50,689 nt of DNA from DASVLX01 sp035552275 (GCA_035552275.1 DASZLR010000235.1:1-50689), one strand, 5' to 3'. Positions 34,026 through 42,093 are shown, counted from the stretch's first letter. Translations and numbers: made by a program. The notes: a model not told the origin generated them from the letters alone.

Positions 34026-34086
34026 GTGGACAAGGTACGGATGTCCGCGAGCGTGGCCTCGCCAGGGTCGAGCCTGCCCCGGCCAC

Positions 34087-34092
34087 TACCCT
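34087..34092 (+). promoter_or_regulatory. -10 box for leaderless bpa mRNA
   Basis: TACCCT ends seven bases before ATG 34100, so the message would start at the codon. The same hexamer serves the TetR gene (26689), wzm and dprE1 in this window. Confidence 0.55.
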
Positions 34093-34099
34093 GGAACAC

Positions 34100-34654
34100 A
34101 TGAGTCAGCCCAGGGAGTCCGCGGAGACCGACAACCGGTCGCATGTCGTGGTGGTCGGACCCGACGGCACGCCGTTGGGCGCCGCCCGCATTCCCGACGG
34201 CGACACCGCGACCGGCGGTGACGGTGTCGCCGATCTGGTCGAGCAGCCAGCCAAGGTGATGCGGGTCGGCACGATGATCAAGCAGCTGCTTGAGGAAGTC
34301 CGGGCCGCTCCGCTGGACGACGCCAGCCGCAACCGACTGCGCGAGATCCACAAAAGGTCCATTGTGGAGCTTGAGGACGGCCTCGCGCCGGAGCTGCGCG
34401 AGGAGTTGGAGCGGCTGTCGCTGCCGTTCACCGACGACAGCACGCCCTCCGACGCCGAGTTGCGCGTCGCGCAGGCGCAGCTGGTCGGCTGGCTGGAGGG
34501 CCTGTTCCACGGCATCCAGACCGCGCTGTTCGCCCAGCAGATGGCCGCCCGGGTGCAGTTGGAGCAGATGCGCCGCGGCGCGCTGCCGCCGGGCACCGGT
34601 GACGCCCCCCAGCACGAGGGCCCGCACCTGCGCGGATCGGGCCAGTACCTGTAA
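34100..34654 (+). CDS. bpa: Bacterial proteasome activator Bpa/PafE
   Basis: An ATP-independent activator of the 20S proteasome that feeds unfolded or special substrates (such as heat-shock repressor HspR in mycobacteria) into the chamber. The 184-residue protein has a four-helix core from about 55 to 160 (VMRVGTMIKQLLEEVRAAPLD, RLREIHKRSIVELEDGLAPE, DAELRVAQAQLVGWLEGLFHGI). It ends in GQYL, the C-terminal proteasome-docking motif. The N-terminal 50 residues are disordered. The gene is convergent with the nonulosonate operon, with seven bases between stops. Its presence implies that the organism has a proteasome. Confidence 0.95.
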   Translation: MSQPRESAETDNRSHVVVVGPDGTPLGAARIPDGDTATGGDGVADLVEQPAKVMRVGTMIKQLLEEVRAAPLDDASRNRLREIHKRSIVELEDGLAPELREELERLSLPFTDDSTPSDAELRVAQAQLVGWLEGLFHGIQTALFAQQMAARVQLEQMRRGALPPGTGDAPQHEGPHLRGSGQYL

Positions 34655-34661
34655 GGGCTCG

Positions 34662-35132
34662 TCAGCGGGATTCGGTGGGGCGCAAGGCTTCCTCGACCTT
34701 GCCCAGCCGTTCCTCGTAGTGCGCCACGGCCGTGAGCCGGGCCCGGATTCGGGCGTGCTCGGCACGGATCTCCTCGACCAGCGCGACCGACCGCTGATCC
34801 GGGTCGCCGGTGACCGCCGGCCGTTCCAGCGCGCTCGTCCGAGTCTCGACGGCGGCCTGCTGCGCGCCGATCCGGTGTAGCTCGACCTCCACCGGCTCCA
34901 GCCGGCCGCGCGCCTCGGCCAGCTCACCGCGCAGTCCGGCCACCGCAGCCCGCACCTCGGCGAGTTCCCCGCGCACGACGGCGAGATCCTCGGCGACCTT
35001 GCCGGCGTGCCGGGCGGCGATGTCCTCGACCCGGGCCCACAGCCGGCGCAGCGCCGGCCGACCGACCTCGCCGGCGACGGTGCGCAGTTGGTCGCGCAGT
35101 GAGTTCGGTCCGGTGTTCGGTCCGGTGTTCAT
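34662..35132 (-). CDS. Coiled-coil protein at the end of the nonulosonate operon
   Basis: A 156-residue, almost wholly helical protein. MNTGPNTGPNSLRDQL starts with a tandem repeat of a 12-base unit. Residues 40-105 have a strong heptad pattern (EDLAVVRGELAEVRAAVAGL, RGELAEARGRLEPVEVELHR), with a second coil at 115-150. No membrane segment or catalytic motif is seen. Its ATG overlaps the GT29-like stop (ATGA). It may be a scaffold or length-control partner for the glycosyltransferase, but that is a guess from position. Confidence 0.78.
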   Translation of the reverse strand: MNTGPNTGPNSLRDQLRTVAGEVGRPALRRLWARVEDIAARHAGKVAEDLAVVRGELAEVRAAVAGLRGELAEARGRLEPVEVELHRIGAQQAAVETRTSALERPAVTGDPDQRSVALVEEIRAEHARIRARLTAVAHYEERLGKVEEALRPTESR

Positions 35133-35833
35133 GGCAGGATCGTGATCCTTCCTTGGGCGGCCCAGCTGTGCAGTAGCGCCGATTCGGCGCGCAGCCGGTG
35201 TTCCGGGGTCACGTGCACCGGGGTGCCCCAGGCGTGCTCGAACATGACCTGCTCCGGGTCGTGCAGCAGGCTGAAGCCGGCGAGGCGGATCTCCGCGTCC
35301 GGGAACAGCTGGCTGACCAGGTAGACGCTGGTGGTGCCGGTGGTGGCCCAGTTGGCTTCGATCGGATCGAGGCCGAGCAGGTGCACCAGCGGCAGCGAGA
35401 ACTGGTAGTTCGGAATGTGCACCTGGCCCAGATCCTCGGGCCACCAGTACGGCCGGAAGTCCGGTTCCCAGTGCATCCGGCCCGGCTCGATGTGCAGATA
35501 GAGCCGGGAGGTGTAGTCGGCGAACGTGTACGGGCTGGCGATGGTGCCGCGATGCAGCACCACGACGTCGGTGCGGTTGCCGAAAGTGGGTTCGGTGTCG
35601 TCGGCCGTGGGATCGGCGGGCTCGTCCAGGGCGAAGGTTGTCATCCGCAGCACCAGGTCGGCGGAGTCGATGGCGGCGGCGCGCTCGGCGTTCGGCCGCA
35701 GCGGGGCGTTGCCGACGACGGCGATCGACCGGGGCGGGTCGTGCCGGGCGTACGCGGCCAGCAGCGGACCCAGGTCGATCCCTTGCCCGGCGCTCGCCGA
35801 TTCCGGCAGCGATTCCACGGTCAGCTCGGTCAT
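35129..35833 (-). CDS. GT29-like (sialyltransferase family) glycosyltransferase
   Basis: A 234-residue protein matching the two GT29 sialyl motifs. The L motif is SIAVVGNAPLRPNAERAAAI then DSADLVLRM; the S motif is ATTGTTSVYLVSQLFPDAEI with RLAGFS, followed by a conserved-looking His region. GT29 enzymes transfer sialic acid from CMP-sugar donors. Bacterial members are uncommon. The short length and absence of a membrane anchor suggest a cytoplasmic enzyme. The partner genes for a CMP-nonulosonate donor lie directly upstream, one base apart, which supports the assignment. Confidence 0.78.
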   Translation of the reverse strand: MTELTVESLPESASAGQGIDLGPLLAAYARHDPPRSIAVVGNAPLRPNAERAAAIDSADLVLRMTTFALDEPADPTADDTEPTFGNRTDVVVLHRGTIASPYTFADYTSRLYLHIEPGRMHWEPDFRPYWWPEDLGQVHIPNYQFSLPLVHLLGLDPIEANWATTGTTSVYLVSQLFPDAEIRLAGFSLLHDPEQVMFEHAWGTPVHVTPEHRLRAESALLHSWAAQGRITILP

Positions 35834-35834
35834 C

Positions 35835-36707
35835 TCAGATCCGTCGCAGCCGTCGGCGGGGTGCCTCTTCGCCGGGGAACACCCGTTTCACGCCGTCTCC
35901 CAACGCCGTCTCCACGATGCGAACGTCGCGGACCAGCCGCCGTAGCCCTTCCGGTTCCAGCGATGCCGCCTGGTCGGAGCCCCACATCGTGCGGTCCAGC
36001 GTGATGTGCCGTTCCAGCACGCAGGCGCCGAGCGCGACCGCGGCCACCGAGACCTGGAGCCCGCGCTCGTGTCCCGAGTAGCCGACCGGCACGCCGAACC
36101 GGCCGGCCAGCGTCGTGATGCCGAGCAGGTTGGCTTCCTCGGGTGGGCAGGGGTAGGTCGACGTGGTGTGCAGCAGCACCAATCGGTCCCCGCCCAACAC
36201 TTCCACCGCCTGATCGACTTCGGCCATGGTCGACATGCCGGTGGAGGCGATGATCGGTTTCTCGGTGTCGCGCAGGGCGCGCAGCAGGTCCAGATCGGTG
36301 AGCGACGCGGACGCCACCTTGTGGCAGGGCACCGCGAACCGTTCCAGGAACTCGACGCTGGGCACGTCCCACGGCGAGGCGAACCAGGCCACGCCCAGTT
36401 CCTTGCAGTACCGGTCGATTTCCTCGTACTCGGCGACGCCGAACTCGACGCGATGCCGGTACTCGAGGTAGCTCATCTCGCCCCACGGCGTGTCCCGCCG
36501 GACATCGCGCATATCCGGCGGGGTGGCGATCTCGGGGGTGCGCTTCTGGAACTTGACCGCGTCCACGCCGGCCGATACGGCGACGTCGATCAGCCGCTTC
36601 GCGATGTCCACGCTGCCGTTGTGGTTCAGGCCGATCTCGGCGACGGTGTAGGTCGGCTGGCCCGTACCGACCAAGCGGTCGCCGATCGTCACGGCGGGGT
36701 TCGTCAT
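35835..36707 (-). CDS. NeuB-family nonulosonic acid synthase (short form, no SAF domain)
   Basis: Condenses phosphoenolpyruvate with a hexose (ManNAc, mannose or phosphate) to a nine-carbon sugar acid. The 290-residue protein has the TIM barrel motifs YTVAEIGLNHNGSVDIAKRL, AGVDAVKFQKRTPE, FASPWDVPSVEFL, KVASASLTDLDLL, KPIIASTGMSTMAEVDQAVE, LLHTTSTYPCPPEEANL and GYSGHE (metal His), LERHITLDR. The usual C-terminal SAF (antifreeze-like) domain is missing, as the protein stops at LRRI. Start ATG 36707 has AGGGAG and overlaps the upstream stop. The substrate cannot be told, as no epimerase (NeuC) is in the window. Confidence 0.9.
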   Translation of the reverse strand: MTNPAVTIGDRLVGTGQPTYTVAEIGLNHNGSVDIAKRLIDVAVSAGVDAVKFQKRTPEIATPPDMRDVRRDTPWGEMSYLEYRHRVEFGVAEYEEIDRYCKELGVAWFASPWDVPSVEFLERFAVPCHKVASASLTDLDLLRALRDTEKPIIASTGMSTMAEVDQAVEVLGGDRLVLLHTTSTYPCPPEEANLLGITTLAGRFGVPVGYSGHERGLQVSVAAVALGACVLERHITLDRTMWGSDQAASLEPEGLRRLVRDVRIVETALGDGVKRVFPGEEAPRRRLRRI

Positions 36708-37927
36708 GGCCGGCTCCCTTGGCGGTTGTGCGCGGACAGTACAAGGTCGGCGAGTTCGCGGACCGCGCCGTGGCCGCCGGGGCGGGTGAGCACCAGCCGG
36801 GCGGCGCGGCGCACCTCGGGATGCGCGTCGGCCACCGCGATCGGCCAGCCCACCATCCGCATGCAGCTCAGGTCGCGCAGGTCGTTGCCGAGGTAGGCGG
36901 TCCGGGCCGGGTCGAGCCCGCGCTCGGCCAGCCACGCCTTGAGCACGGTGGCCTTGTCCCCCTTGTCGCCCTTGCTGTCGAGGTCGTGCGACACCTCGAC
37001 GCCGAGTTTGCGGGCGCGGGCGGCGACCACTGGGTTCTGCTCGACGGACAGGATCATCACCGGGACGCCGGCCGCCCGCAGCCGGGCCACTCCGGCCCCG
37101 TCCGATCGGCTGACCAGCACCGCCTCGGTGCCGTCCTGGAGGACGAGCGCGCGATCGTCGGTGTGCACGCCGTCGAAGTCGGTCACCACGGCGTCGACGT
37201 CGAGGTCGTTGTTCGCCGGGGCTGGCCGGCTCGCCGCCAGCGACCGGGCCAGTTCCAGGTCGTCGGCCGAGTCGATCTCGATGGCGTCCGCCGCCGGCAC
37301 CTCGAAGATGCCGATATCACCGAAGAATCGGTGACCGGCCTGCCGGAAACCGTTGGTGCGCATGGCATACACCGCGCCGGTCTCCCGGTATTCGGCCGGC
37401 CGGTCCTGGCGGCGCGGGCGCACCGCCGGATCGTGGTTGACCCCCTCGGCGATGCCGGTCGCACCACGACGCCAGAGGAATTCGTGGGTGCGCACGGCGG
37501 TGAACGCGCAGTCCCGGCCTTGGTCCAGGACCAGCGACAGCACGCCGTCGACGGTGGCCGGCAAGATGAACGGCGAGGTGCACTGGACCAGCAGCACCAC
37601 GTCGGGATCCGGCCGGTGCTCGCCGTCGCGGGTTCGCCAGGCGTCCAGGGCGTCCAGCACGGCGGACTCGGAGGTGGCGGTGTCGCTGGCGAGCCGCGCC
37701 GGCCGATCCACCACCACGGCTCCGGCGGCCCGCGCGGCCGCGGCGATCTCGGCTCCGTCGGTGCTGACCACCACGTCGTCCACCCGGCGGGCGGCACGCA
37801 GCGCCGACACCGCCCGGGCGATCAGCGGCTGGCCGCCGACCAGCGCCAGGTTCTTGCCGGGCACACCCTTGGAACCGGATCGCGCCGGCACCACCGCGAC
37901 GACCCGAGAGGTATGCACAGCGCCCAC
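36704..37927 (-). CDS. CMP-nonulosonate synthetase fused to HAD phosphatase
   Basis: A 407-residue fusion. Residues 5-235 are an acylneuraminate cytidylyltransferase: VVAVVPARSGSKGVPGKNL (nucleotide loop), VVVSTDGAEIA, VVLLVQCTSPFILP and IEIDSADDLELA. Residues 240-407 are a KdsC/NeuA-type HAD: AVVTDFDGVHTDD (nucleophile DxD), VSRSDGAGVARL, KGDKATVLKAW and AYLGNDLRDLSCM. This layout is like vertebrate CMAS and Bacteroides Kdn enzymes; it could dephosphorylate a 9-phosphate sugar and activate it with CTP. GTG 37927 is chosen because TAGCAT lies seven bases upstream; 38119 and 37918 are alternatives. It is the first gene of the operon. Confidence 0.88.
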   Translation of the reverse strand: MGAVHTSRVVAVVPARSGSKGVPGKNLALVGGQPLIARAVSALRAARRVDDVVVSTDGAEIAAAARAAGAVVVDRPARLASDTATSESAVLDALDAWRTRDGEHRPDPDVVLLVQCTSPFILPATVDGVLSLVLDQGRDCAFTAVRTHEFLWRRGATGIAEGVNHDPAVRPRRQDRPAEYRETGAVYAMRTNGFRQAGHRFFGDIGIFEVPAADAIEIDSADDLELARSLAASRPAPANNDLDVDAVVTDFDGVHTDDRALVLQDGTEAVLVSRSDGAGVARLRAAGVPVMILSVEQNPVVAARARKLGVEVSHDLDSKGDKGDKATVLKAWLAERGLDPARTAYLGNDLRDLSCMRMVGWPIAVADAHPEVRRAARLVLTRPGGHGAVRELADLVLSAHNRQGSRP

Positions 37928-37934
37928 TCGCTGA

Positions 37935-37940
37935 ATGCTA
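37935..37940 (-). promoter_or_regulatory. -10 box for the nonulosonate operon
   Basis: TAGCAT on the minus strand ends seven bases before GTG 37927, consistent with a leaderless first gene. The divergent wzm promoter is about 130 bp away. Confidence 0.45.
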
Positions 37941-38065
37941 TTGGTCGACGTCCGGTCCGATCCGGTCGGACCTCGCCGACCGTGAACTCGCGGCGGGACG
38001 GCGGCGGATCGCGGGCGGATCGCGGGTGGATCATCGCCCCTTAACCGGAGCCGACGCGCCGCCGG

Positions 38066-38071
38066 TACCCT
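38066..38071 (+). promoter_or_regulatory. -10 box for wzm
   Basis: TACCCT ends eight bases before the wzm GTG (38080). No ribosome site is visible between them. Confidence 0.45.
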
Positions 38072-38079
38072 CACTAATC

Positions 38080-39009
38080 GTGCAAGCGATGAGCACGATC
38101 GACCAGCCCGAGCTGGCACCCGACGCCAGGCCCAGCCGAAGTTTCGCCCGCGCGGTGGACGACATCCGGCAGGGCCTGACGCAGCGCGAGCTGTGGTCGC
38201 ACCTCGCTTGGCAGGACATCAAGCAGCGGTATCGCCGGTCGGTGATCGGCCCGCTGTGGATCACCATCTCGATGGCGGTCACCTCGATCGGCCTGGGTGT
38301 GGTGTACGGCCTGCTGTTCGGCAACCCGATCGAATATCAGTTGCCGTACGTGACGACCGGCTTCATCGTGTGGAGCTTCATCAGCGGCAGCCTCACCGAG
38401 GGGATGGACACGTTCATCTCCAATGAGGGGCTGATCAAGCACCTGCCCGCGCCGCTGTCGGTCTACGCGCTGCGTACGGTGTGGCGGCAGACGCTGATGT
38501 TCTTCCACAACGTGCTGATCTACGTCGTGGTGCTGGCGATCTTCTTCCGCTACCTGGACAAGCCGTACACGATGAACGGCAGCGTCTGCGGTCCGCACAA
38601 CGCCGCGATGTGCCATCCGGGACTGAGCTGGTCCTGGTTCCTGGCCGTCCCGGGGCTGCTCGTGCTCGCGCTCAACGCGCTGTGGCTGGCCCTGCTGTTC
38701 GGCATCATCTCCACCCGGTACCGGGACATTCCGCAGGTCATCAACAGCCTGATCAACCTGCTGTTCTACATGACTCCGATCGTCTGGTCGCCCGACTCGC
38801 TGCTCACCAGCGACCGACATGGGTGGGCGAAGATCATCTTTGATCTGAACCCGCTGTACCACTTCGTGCAGATCGTCCGGGCGCCGTTGACCGGACAGCA
38901 GCTTTCCCCGGCAAGCTGGTATGTGGTGGGTGGCATCACCATCGCCGGCTGGGCGCTGGCGCTGGTCGTCATGCGCAACTACCGCGCCCGCGTTTCCTAT
39001 TGGGTCTGA
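38080..39009 (+). CDS. wzm: Polysaccharide ABC exporter, membrane subunit Wzm
   Basis: A 309-residue ABC-2 type permease with six helices. It shows ELWSHLAWQDIKQRYRRSVI before helix 1, then GPLWITISMAVTSIGLGVVYG, TGFIVWSFISGSLTEGMDTF and the coupling region STRYRDIPQVINSLINLL with FYMTPIVW. In M. tuberculosis the matching pair Rv3783/Rv3781 exports the lipid-linked galactan of arabinogalactan across the membrane. Here wzt follows 17 bp downstream and glfT1 after it, the same logic. GTG 38080 has a TACCCT -10; ATG 38089 is an alternative. Confidence 0.93.
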   Translation: MQAMSTIDQPELAPDARPSRSFARAVDDIRQGLTQRELWSHLAWQDIKQRYRRSVIGPLWITISMAVTSIGLGVVYGLLFGNPIEYQLPYVTTGFIVWSFISGSLTEGMDTFISNEGLIKHLPAPLSVYALRTVWRQTLMFFHNVLIYVVVLAIFFRYLDKPYTMNGSVCGPHNAAMCHPGLSWSWFLAVPGLLVLALNALWLALLFGIISTRYRDIPQVINSLINLLFYMTPIVWSPDSLLTSDRHGWAKIIFDLNPLYHFVQIVRAPLTGQQLSPASWYVVGGITIAGWALALVVMRNYRARVSYWV

Positions 39010-39026
39010 GTGAGGCCGTAACAACC

Positions 39027-39845
39027 ATGGTCAGTATCGATGTCTGGAATGCCTCCGTTGACTTCCCCATCTTCGACGCGAAGACGAGGTCGTTGAAGAA
39101 GACCGTGCTGGGCAAGGTCGGCGGGAAGATCGGCACCGAGCAGCGGGTGCCGATCATCGAGGCGCTCCACGACGTCACGATGTCGCTGCGCGAAGGCGAC
39201 CGGGTCGGCCTGGTCGGCCACAACGGCGCCGGCAAGTCGACCCTGCTGCGGCTGCTGTCCGGCATCTACGAGCCCACCCGCGGCCAGGCGAGCATCGTCG
39301 GCAAGATCGCGCCGGTGTTCGACCTCGGCGTCGGCATGGACCCGGAGATCTCCGGCCTGGAGAACATCATCATCCGCGGCCTGTACCTGGGCATGACCCG
39401 CAAGCAGATGGAGAAGCGGACCGATGAGATCGCCGAGTTCACCGAGCTGGGCGACTACCTGCAGATGCCGCTGCGCACCTACTCCACCGGCATGCGAGTC
39501 CGGCTCGCGCTGGGTGTCGTCACCTCGATCGACCCGGAGATCCTCATTCTGGACGAGGGCATCGGCGCGGTCGACGCGGCCTTCCTGGACAAAGCCCGCA
39601 ACCGACTCAACGACCTGGTCAAGCGATCCGGCATCCTGGTGTTCGCCAGCCACTCCGACGAGTTCCTGATGGAGCTGTGCGACACCGGGCTGTGGATGGA
39701 GGAGGGCCGGATCCGCCGGCAGGGCTCGCTGCGCGAGGTCATCACCGGCTACAAGGGCCGCGACCCGTACGAGAACATGAGCGTGGAGGCCCTGGAACGG
39801 CTGGGTGTCGCTCCCGTACTGTCCACGGGCAGCGAGGAAACATGA
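39027..39845 (+). CDS. wzt: Polysaccharide ABC exporter, ATPase subunit Wzt
   Basis: A 272-residue ABC ATPase: Walker A GHNGAGKS at 64-71, Q-loop region VFDLGVGMDPEISG, signature TYSTGMRVRLALGV, Walker B ILILDEGIGAVD and the switch His in FASHSDEF. No C-terminal carbohydrate-binding domain is present, as in mycobacterial Rv3781. With Wzm it should export the lipid-linked galactan. The ATG at 39027 follows the wzm stop by 17 bp; glfT1 starts 38 bp after its stop. Confidence 0.94.
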   Translation: MVSIDVWNASVDFPIFDAKTRSLKKTVLGKVGGKIGTEQRVPIIEALHDVTMSLREGDRVGLVGHNGAGKSTLLRLLSGIYEPTRGQASIVGKIAPVFDLGVGMDPEISGLENIIIRGLYLGMTRKQMEKRTDEIAEFTELGDYLQMPLRTYSTGMRVRLALGVVTSIDPEILILDEGIGAVDAAFLDKARNRLNDLVKRSGILVFASHSDEFLMELCDTGLWMEEGRIRRQGSLREVITGYKGRDPYENMSVEALERLGVAPVLSTGSEET

Positions 39846-39882
39846 GCCGAGCACCCCTTCCCGGCGAACCCGAGGGCTGATC

Positions 39883-40836
39883 ATGACCCCCACCGAGCCC
39901 GTGCCATCCGGGCCACCGGCCGGACCGCCCGGCGTTCCCGCGGCGCTGGGTGCGGACGCCGTGGTCGCCGTGGTGGTCACCCGGCACCGCCGCGAACTGC
40001 TCGCCGACTCGCTCAAGGCGCTGGCGTCCCAGACCAGGACGCCAGACCACCTGGTGGTGGTCGACAACGGCCCGGACGACCCGGCCCGTGAGGTGGTCAC
40101 CGGCTGCCCGATCCCGACCACCTATCTGGCGTCGCGGCGCAATCTCGGCGGGGCCGGCGGCTTCGCCCTGGGCATCCTGCACGCCCTGGCGCTCGGCGCG
40201 GAGTGGGTGTGGCTGGCCGATGACGACGGCCGGCCGGCGGACGAGACCGTGCTCGCCACCCTGCTGGACGAGGCCAACCGGCGGGGGCTGGCGGAGATCT
40301 CCCCGATGGTCACCAACATCGAGACCCCGGACCGGTTGGCGTTCCCGCTGCGGCGCGGGCTGACCTGGAAGCGCCGCACCGAGGAGCTGGGCGCGGACTT
40401 CCTGCCCGGAATCGCCTCGCTGTTCAACGGCGCGCTGTTCCGAGCCAGCACGCTGGACGTGGTCGGCGTGCCGGACTACCGGCTGTTCTTCCGCGGCGAC
40501 GAGGTGGAGACGCACCGCCGCCTGGTCCGGTCGGGCCTGCCGTTCGGCACCTGCCTGCGGGTGGCGTACCTGCACCCGGACGGCTCAGACGAGTTCAAGC
40601 CGATGCTCGGCGGCCGGTTCCACGCGCAGGACCCGGAAGACCCGATCAAGCGGTACTACACCTACCGCAACCGGGGCTATCTGCTGTCTCAGCCGGGGAT
40701 GCGCAAGATCGGCGCGCTTGAGGTGATCCGGTTCGGCCTGTACTTCCTGTGGGTGCGGCGCGACCCGAGGGCGTTCGGCGACTGGCTGCGCCTGGTGCGG
40801 CAGGGCCAGCGGGAGCATTTCTACCGGAAGAAGTGA
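39883..40836 (+). CDS. glfT1: Galactofuranosyltransferase GlfT1
   Basis: A GT2-fold enzyme of 317 residues that starts galactan synthesis by adding the first galactofuranoses to the rhamnosyl-GlcNAc lipid. The nucleotide-sugar site is AVVVTRHRRELLADSLKAL, the acidic cluster WLADDDGRPADE gives the metal-binding Asp residues, and FFRGDEVETHRRL holds the acceptor-site Asp/Glu and His. Residues 1-24 are a Pro/Gly-rich extension. ATG 39883 has GAGGG upstream. Position after wzm-wzt and the partner glfT2 in the window support the assignment. Confidence 0.9.
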   Translation: MTPTEPVPSGPPAGPPGVPAALGADAVVAVVVTRHRRELLADSLKALASQTRTPDHLVVVDNGPDDPAREVVTGCPIPTTYLASRRNLGGAGGFALGILHALALGAEWVWLADDDGRPADETVLATLLDEANRRGLAEISPMVTNIETPDRLAFPLRRGLTWKRRTEELGADFLPGIASLFNGALFRASTLDVVGVPDYRLFFRGDEVETHRRLVRSGLPFGTCLRVAYLHPDGSDEFKPMLGGRFHAQDPEDPIKRYYTYRNRGYLLSQPGMRKIGALEVIRFGLYFLWVRRDPRAFGDWLRLVRQGQREHFYRKK

Positions 40837-41218
40837 CCGGTTCGCTGGACGTGACTGTCGGGGTGATCGATCTGTTCTCGTGATTGCCATGACGCCGTTC
40901 TACCAACGAACGCTCGTTCAGCCGTCGAGTTGTCCACAGGCGGCATAGTTGTCCACAAGTCCGGATCAGTGGCGGCGCGGACCGCGACGGGGCGACTAAG
41001 CTGGACTTGGGCTCGCCCCCTGGGAGGGCGGGGGTCTGTAGTGGGGCGGATGACATATTCGCATCGTCGCGGCAAGAATTGGCGCGCCAAAGATGGCCTA
41101 TCAATTCTTTGTACCCCGGGCAGAACGGTTTCGCGTGTGCCTGGAGTGCGCCTGCGCGTCGCGACATCCGCACGAGTCGTACGAGCAATGGGTGGCGGGT
41201 CGGGAACCAACCACCCGA
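40837..41218. other. 382-bp region without a convincing gene
   Basis: Frames at 41050 (plus) and 41093 (plus) are open but lack a ribosome site and known motifs. The region holds two DnaA-box-like sites (40930-40957) and a G/C hairpin near 41013-41035. I see no supported gene. Confidence 0.5.
40930..40957 (+). repeat. Pair of DnaA-box-like sequences
   Basis: TTGTCCACA occurs at 40930-40938 and again at 40949-40957, 19 bp apart in direct orientation. This is the actinomycete DnaA-box consensus. Two boxes do not make an origin; they may titrate DnaA or be an accidental pair. Confidence 0.5.
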
Positions 41219-41881
41219 TCAGGTGGAGCTGGGGTTGGCTCGCTCGTCGTCGGCGTGTGGCAGCGGCTGTCTCGGGTCGTCGCCGCGACCCGCGCCATTG
41301 GCGGTGTCGTCCTGACCTGGGGCGACCAAGCCGGCGATGAGCAGGTCGGCGACGGCGCGCGGGTCGGGCAGCGTGGTGTCCGGGTTGAGCAGCAGGCTCA
41401 GCGCCATCCGCAGCAGCCATTCCGCGGCCTGGTCCACCGGCACCCGCAGCACGTCGTGGTGGGTGCGCACGAACCGCTCCACCACCGCCGGCAGGAACAC
41501 CTGGACCAGCGACTGCTCGCCGGGCCGCTGCACGACCACCTCGGTGATCTGCTCCGGTTCGCGACTGATGATCCGCTGCAACACCGCGTGATCGCGCAGG
41601 TAGTCCAGGGTGAAGGTGATCGCCTGGGCCAGTGCGTCGCCCATCGGCGCTTCCCAGATCACCTCGGCGTCCAACCGGTCCAGGAACCGGGTCACCTCGG
41701 CCTCCACGACCGCCCGGACCAGGCCGTTCTTGTCGCCGAACACGCGGTAGGCGGTCGCTCGGGACACACTGGCCCGATCGGCGACGTCCGTCAGCGACGT
41801 CTTGCGGACACCGAAGCTGAGGAAGCAGTCGAGTGCGGCGGCCACGAGCCGCGGATCGGGGTCAGGCGGAACCGAACTCAC
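41219..41881 (-). CDS. TetR-family regulator
   Basis: A 220-residue TetR-type protein. The helix-turn-helix is LVAAALDCFLSFGVRKTSLT and DVADRASVSRATAYRVFGDK (YRVFGDKNGLV ends it). A helical ligand domain follows, then a disordered Asp/Arg/Pro tail (about 185-220). The GTG start at 41881 has no clear ribosome site. Upstream lie a tandem direct repeat (41909-41931) and, further, a 17-bp palindrome (42016-42032). The targets are unknown; GlfT1 is convergent. Confidence 0.87.
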   Translation of the reverse strand: MSSVPPDPDPRLVAAALDCFLSFGVRKTSLTDVADRASVSRATAYRVFGDKNGLVRAVVEAEVTRFLDRLDAEVIWEAPMGDALAQAITFTLDYLRDHAVLQRIISREPEQITEVVVQRPGEQSLVQVFLPAVVERFVRTHHDVLRVPVDQAAEWLLRMALSLLLNPDTTLPDPRAVADLLIAGLVAPGQDDTANGAGRGDDPRQPLPHADDERANPSST

Positions 41882-41908
41882 GTCGGCTATGTTCCCACCG
41901 GGTCCAAG

Positions 41909-41931
41909 TAGTTAGTCAGATAGTTAGTCAG
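41909..41931. promoter_or_regulatory. Tandem direct repeat upstream of TetR gene
   Basis: TAGTTAGTCAG occurs twice with one base between (period 12). It is 27 bp upstream of the TetR start and could be a regulator site or a promoter duplication. Confidence 0.45.
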
Positions 41932-42015
41932 CGTCATGGTTCGTCCGCTTCGTGCGATCTTGGACTGGGTCTGACCGGGTCACCGGGTGTCCACCGGTCG
42001 TCACCGCGGCTGTCA

Positions 42016-42032
42016 TTTCGCGTTACGCGAAA
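42016..42032. promoter_or_regulatory. 17-bp perfect palindrome, candidate operator
   Basis: TTTCGCG-TTA-CGCGAAA has exact 7-bp arms. It lies between the TetR gene and the divergent 91-aa gene, 61 bp before the latter. Size and symmetry are typical of TetR or similar dimers. Confidence 0.6.
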
Positions 42033-42093
42033 CCAGTGTGCCACCAGCGAACACGTGTTGCGGAATGATCATAATGATGTTGACCTGGATGTC

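Noticed and set aside
41050..41340. Small plus-strand genes between glfT1 and the TetR gene
   Set aside because: Overlapping open frames without ribosome site or motif; the longer ones run antisense into TetR.
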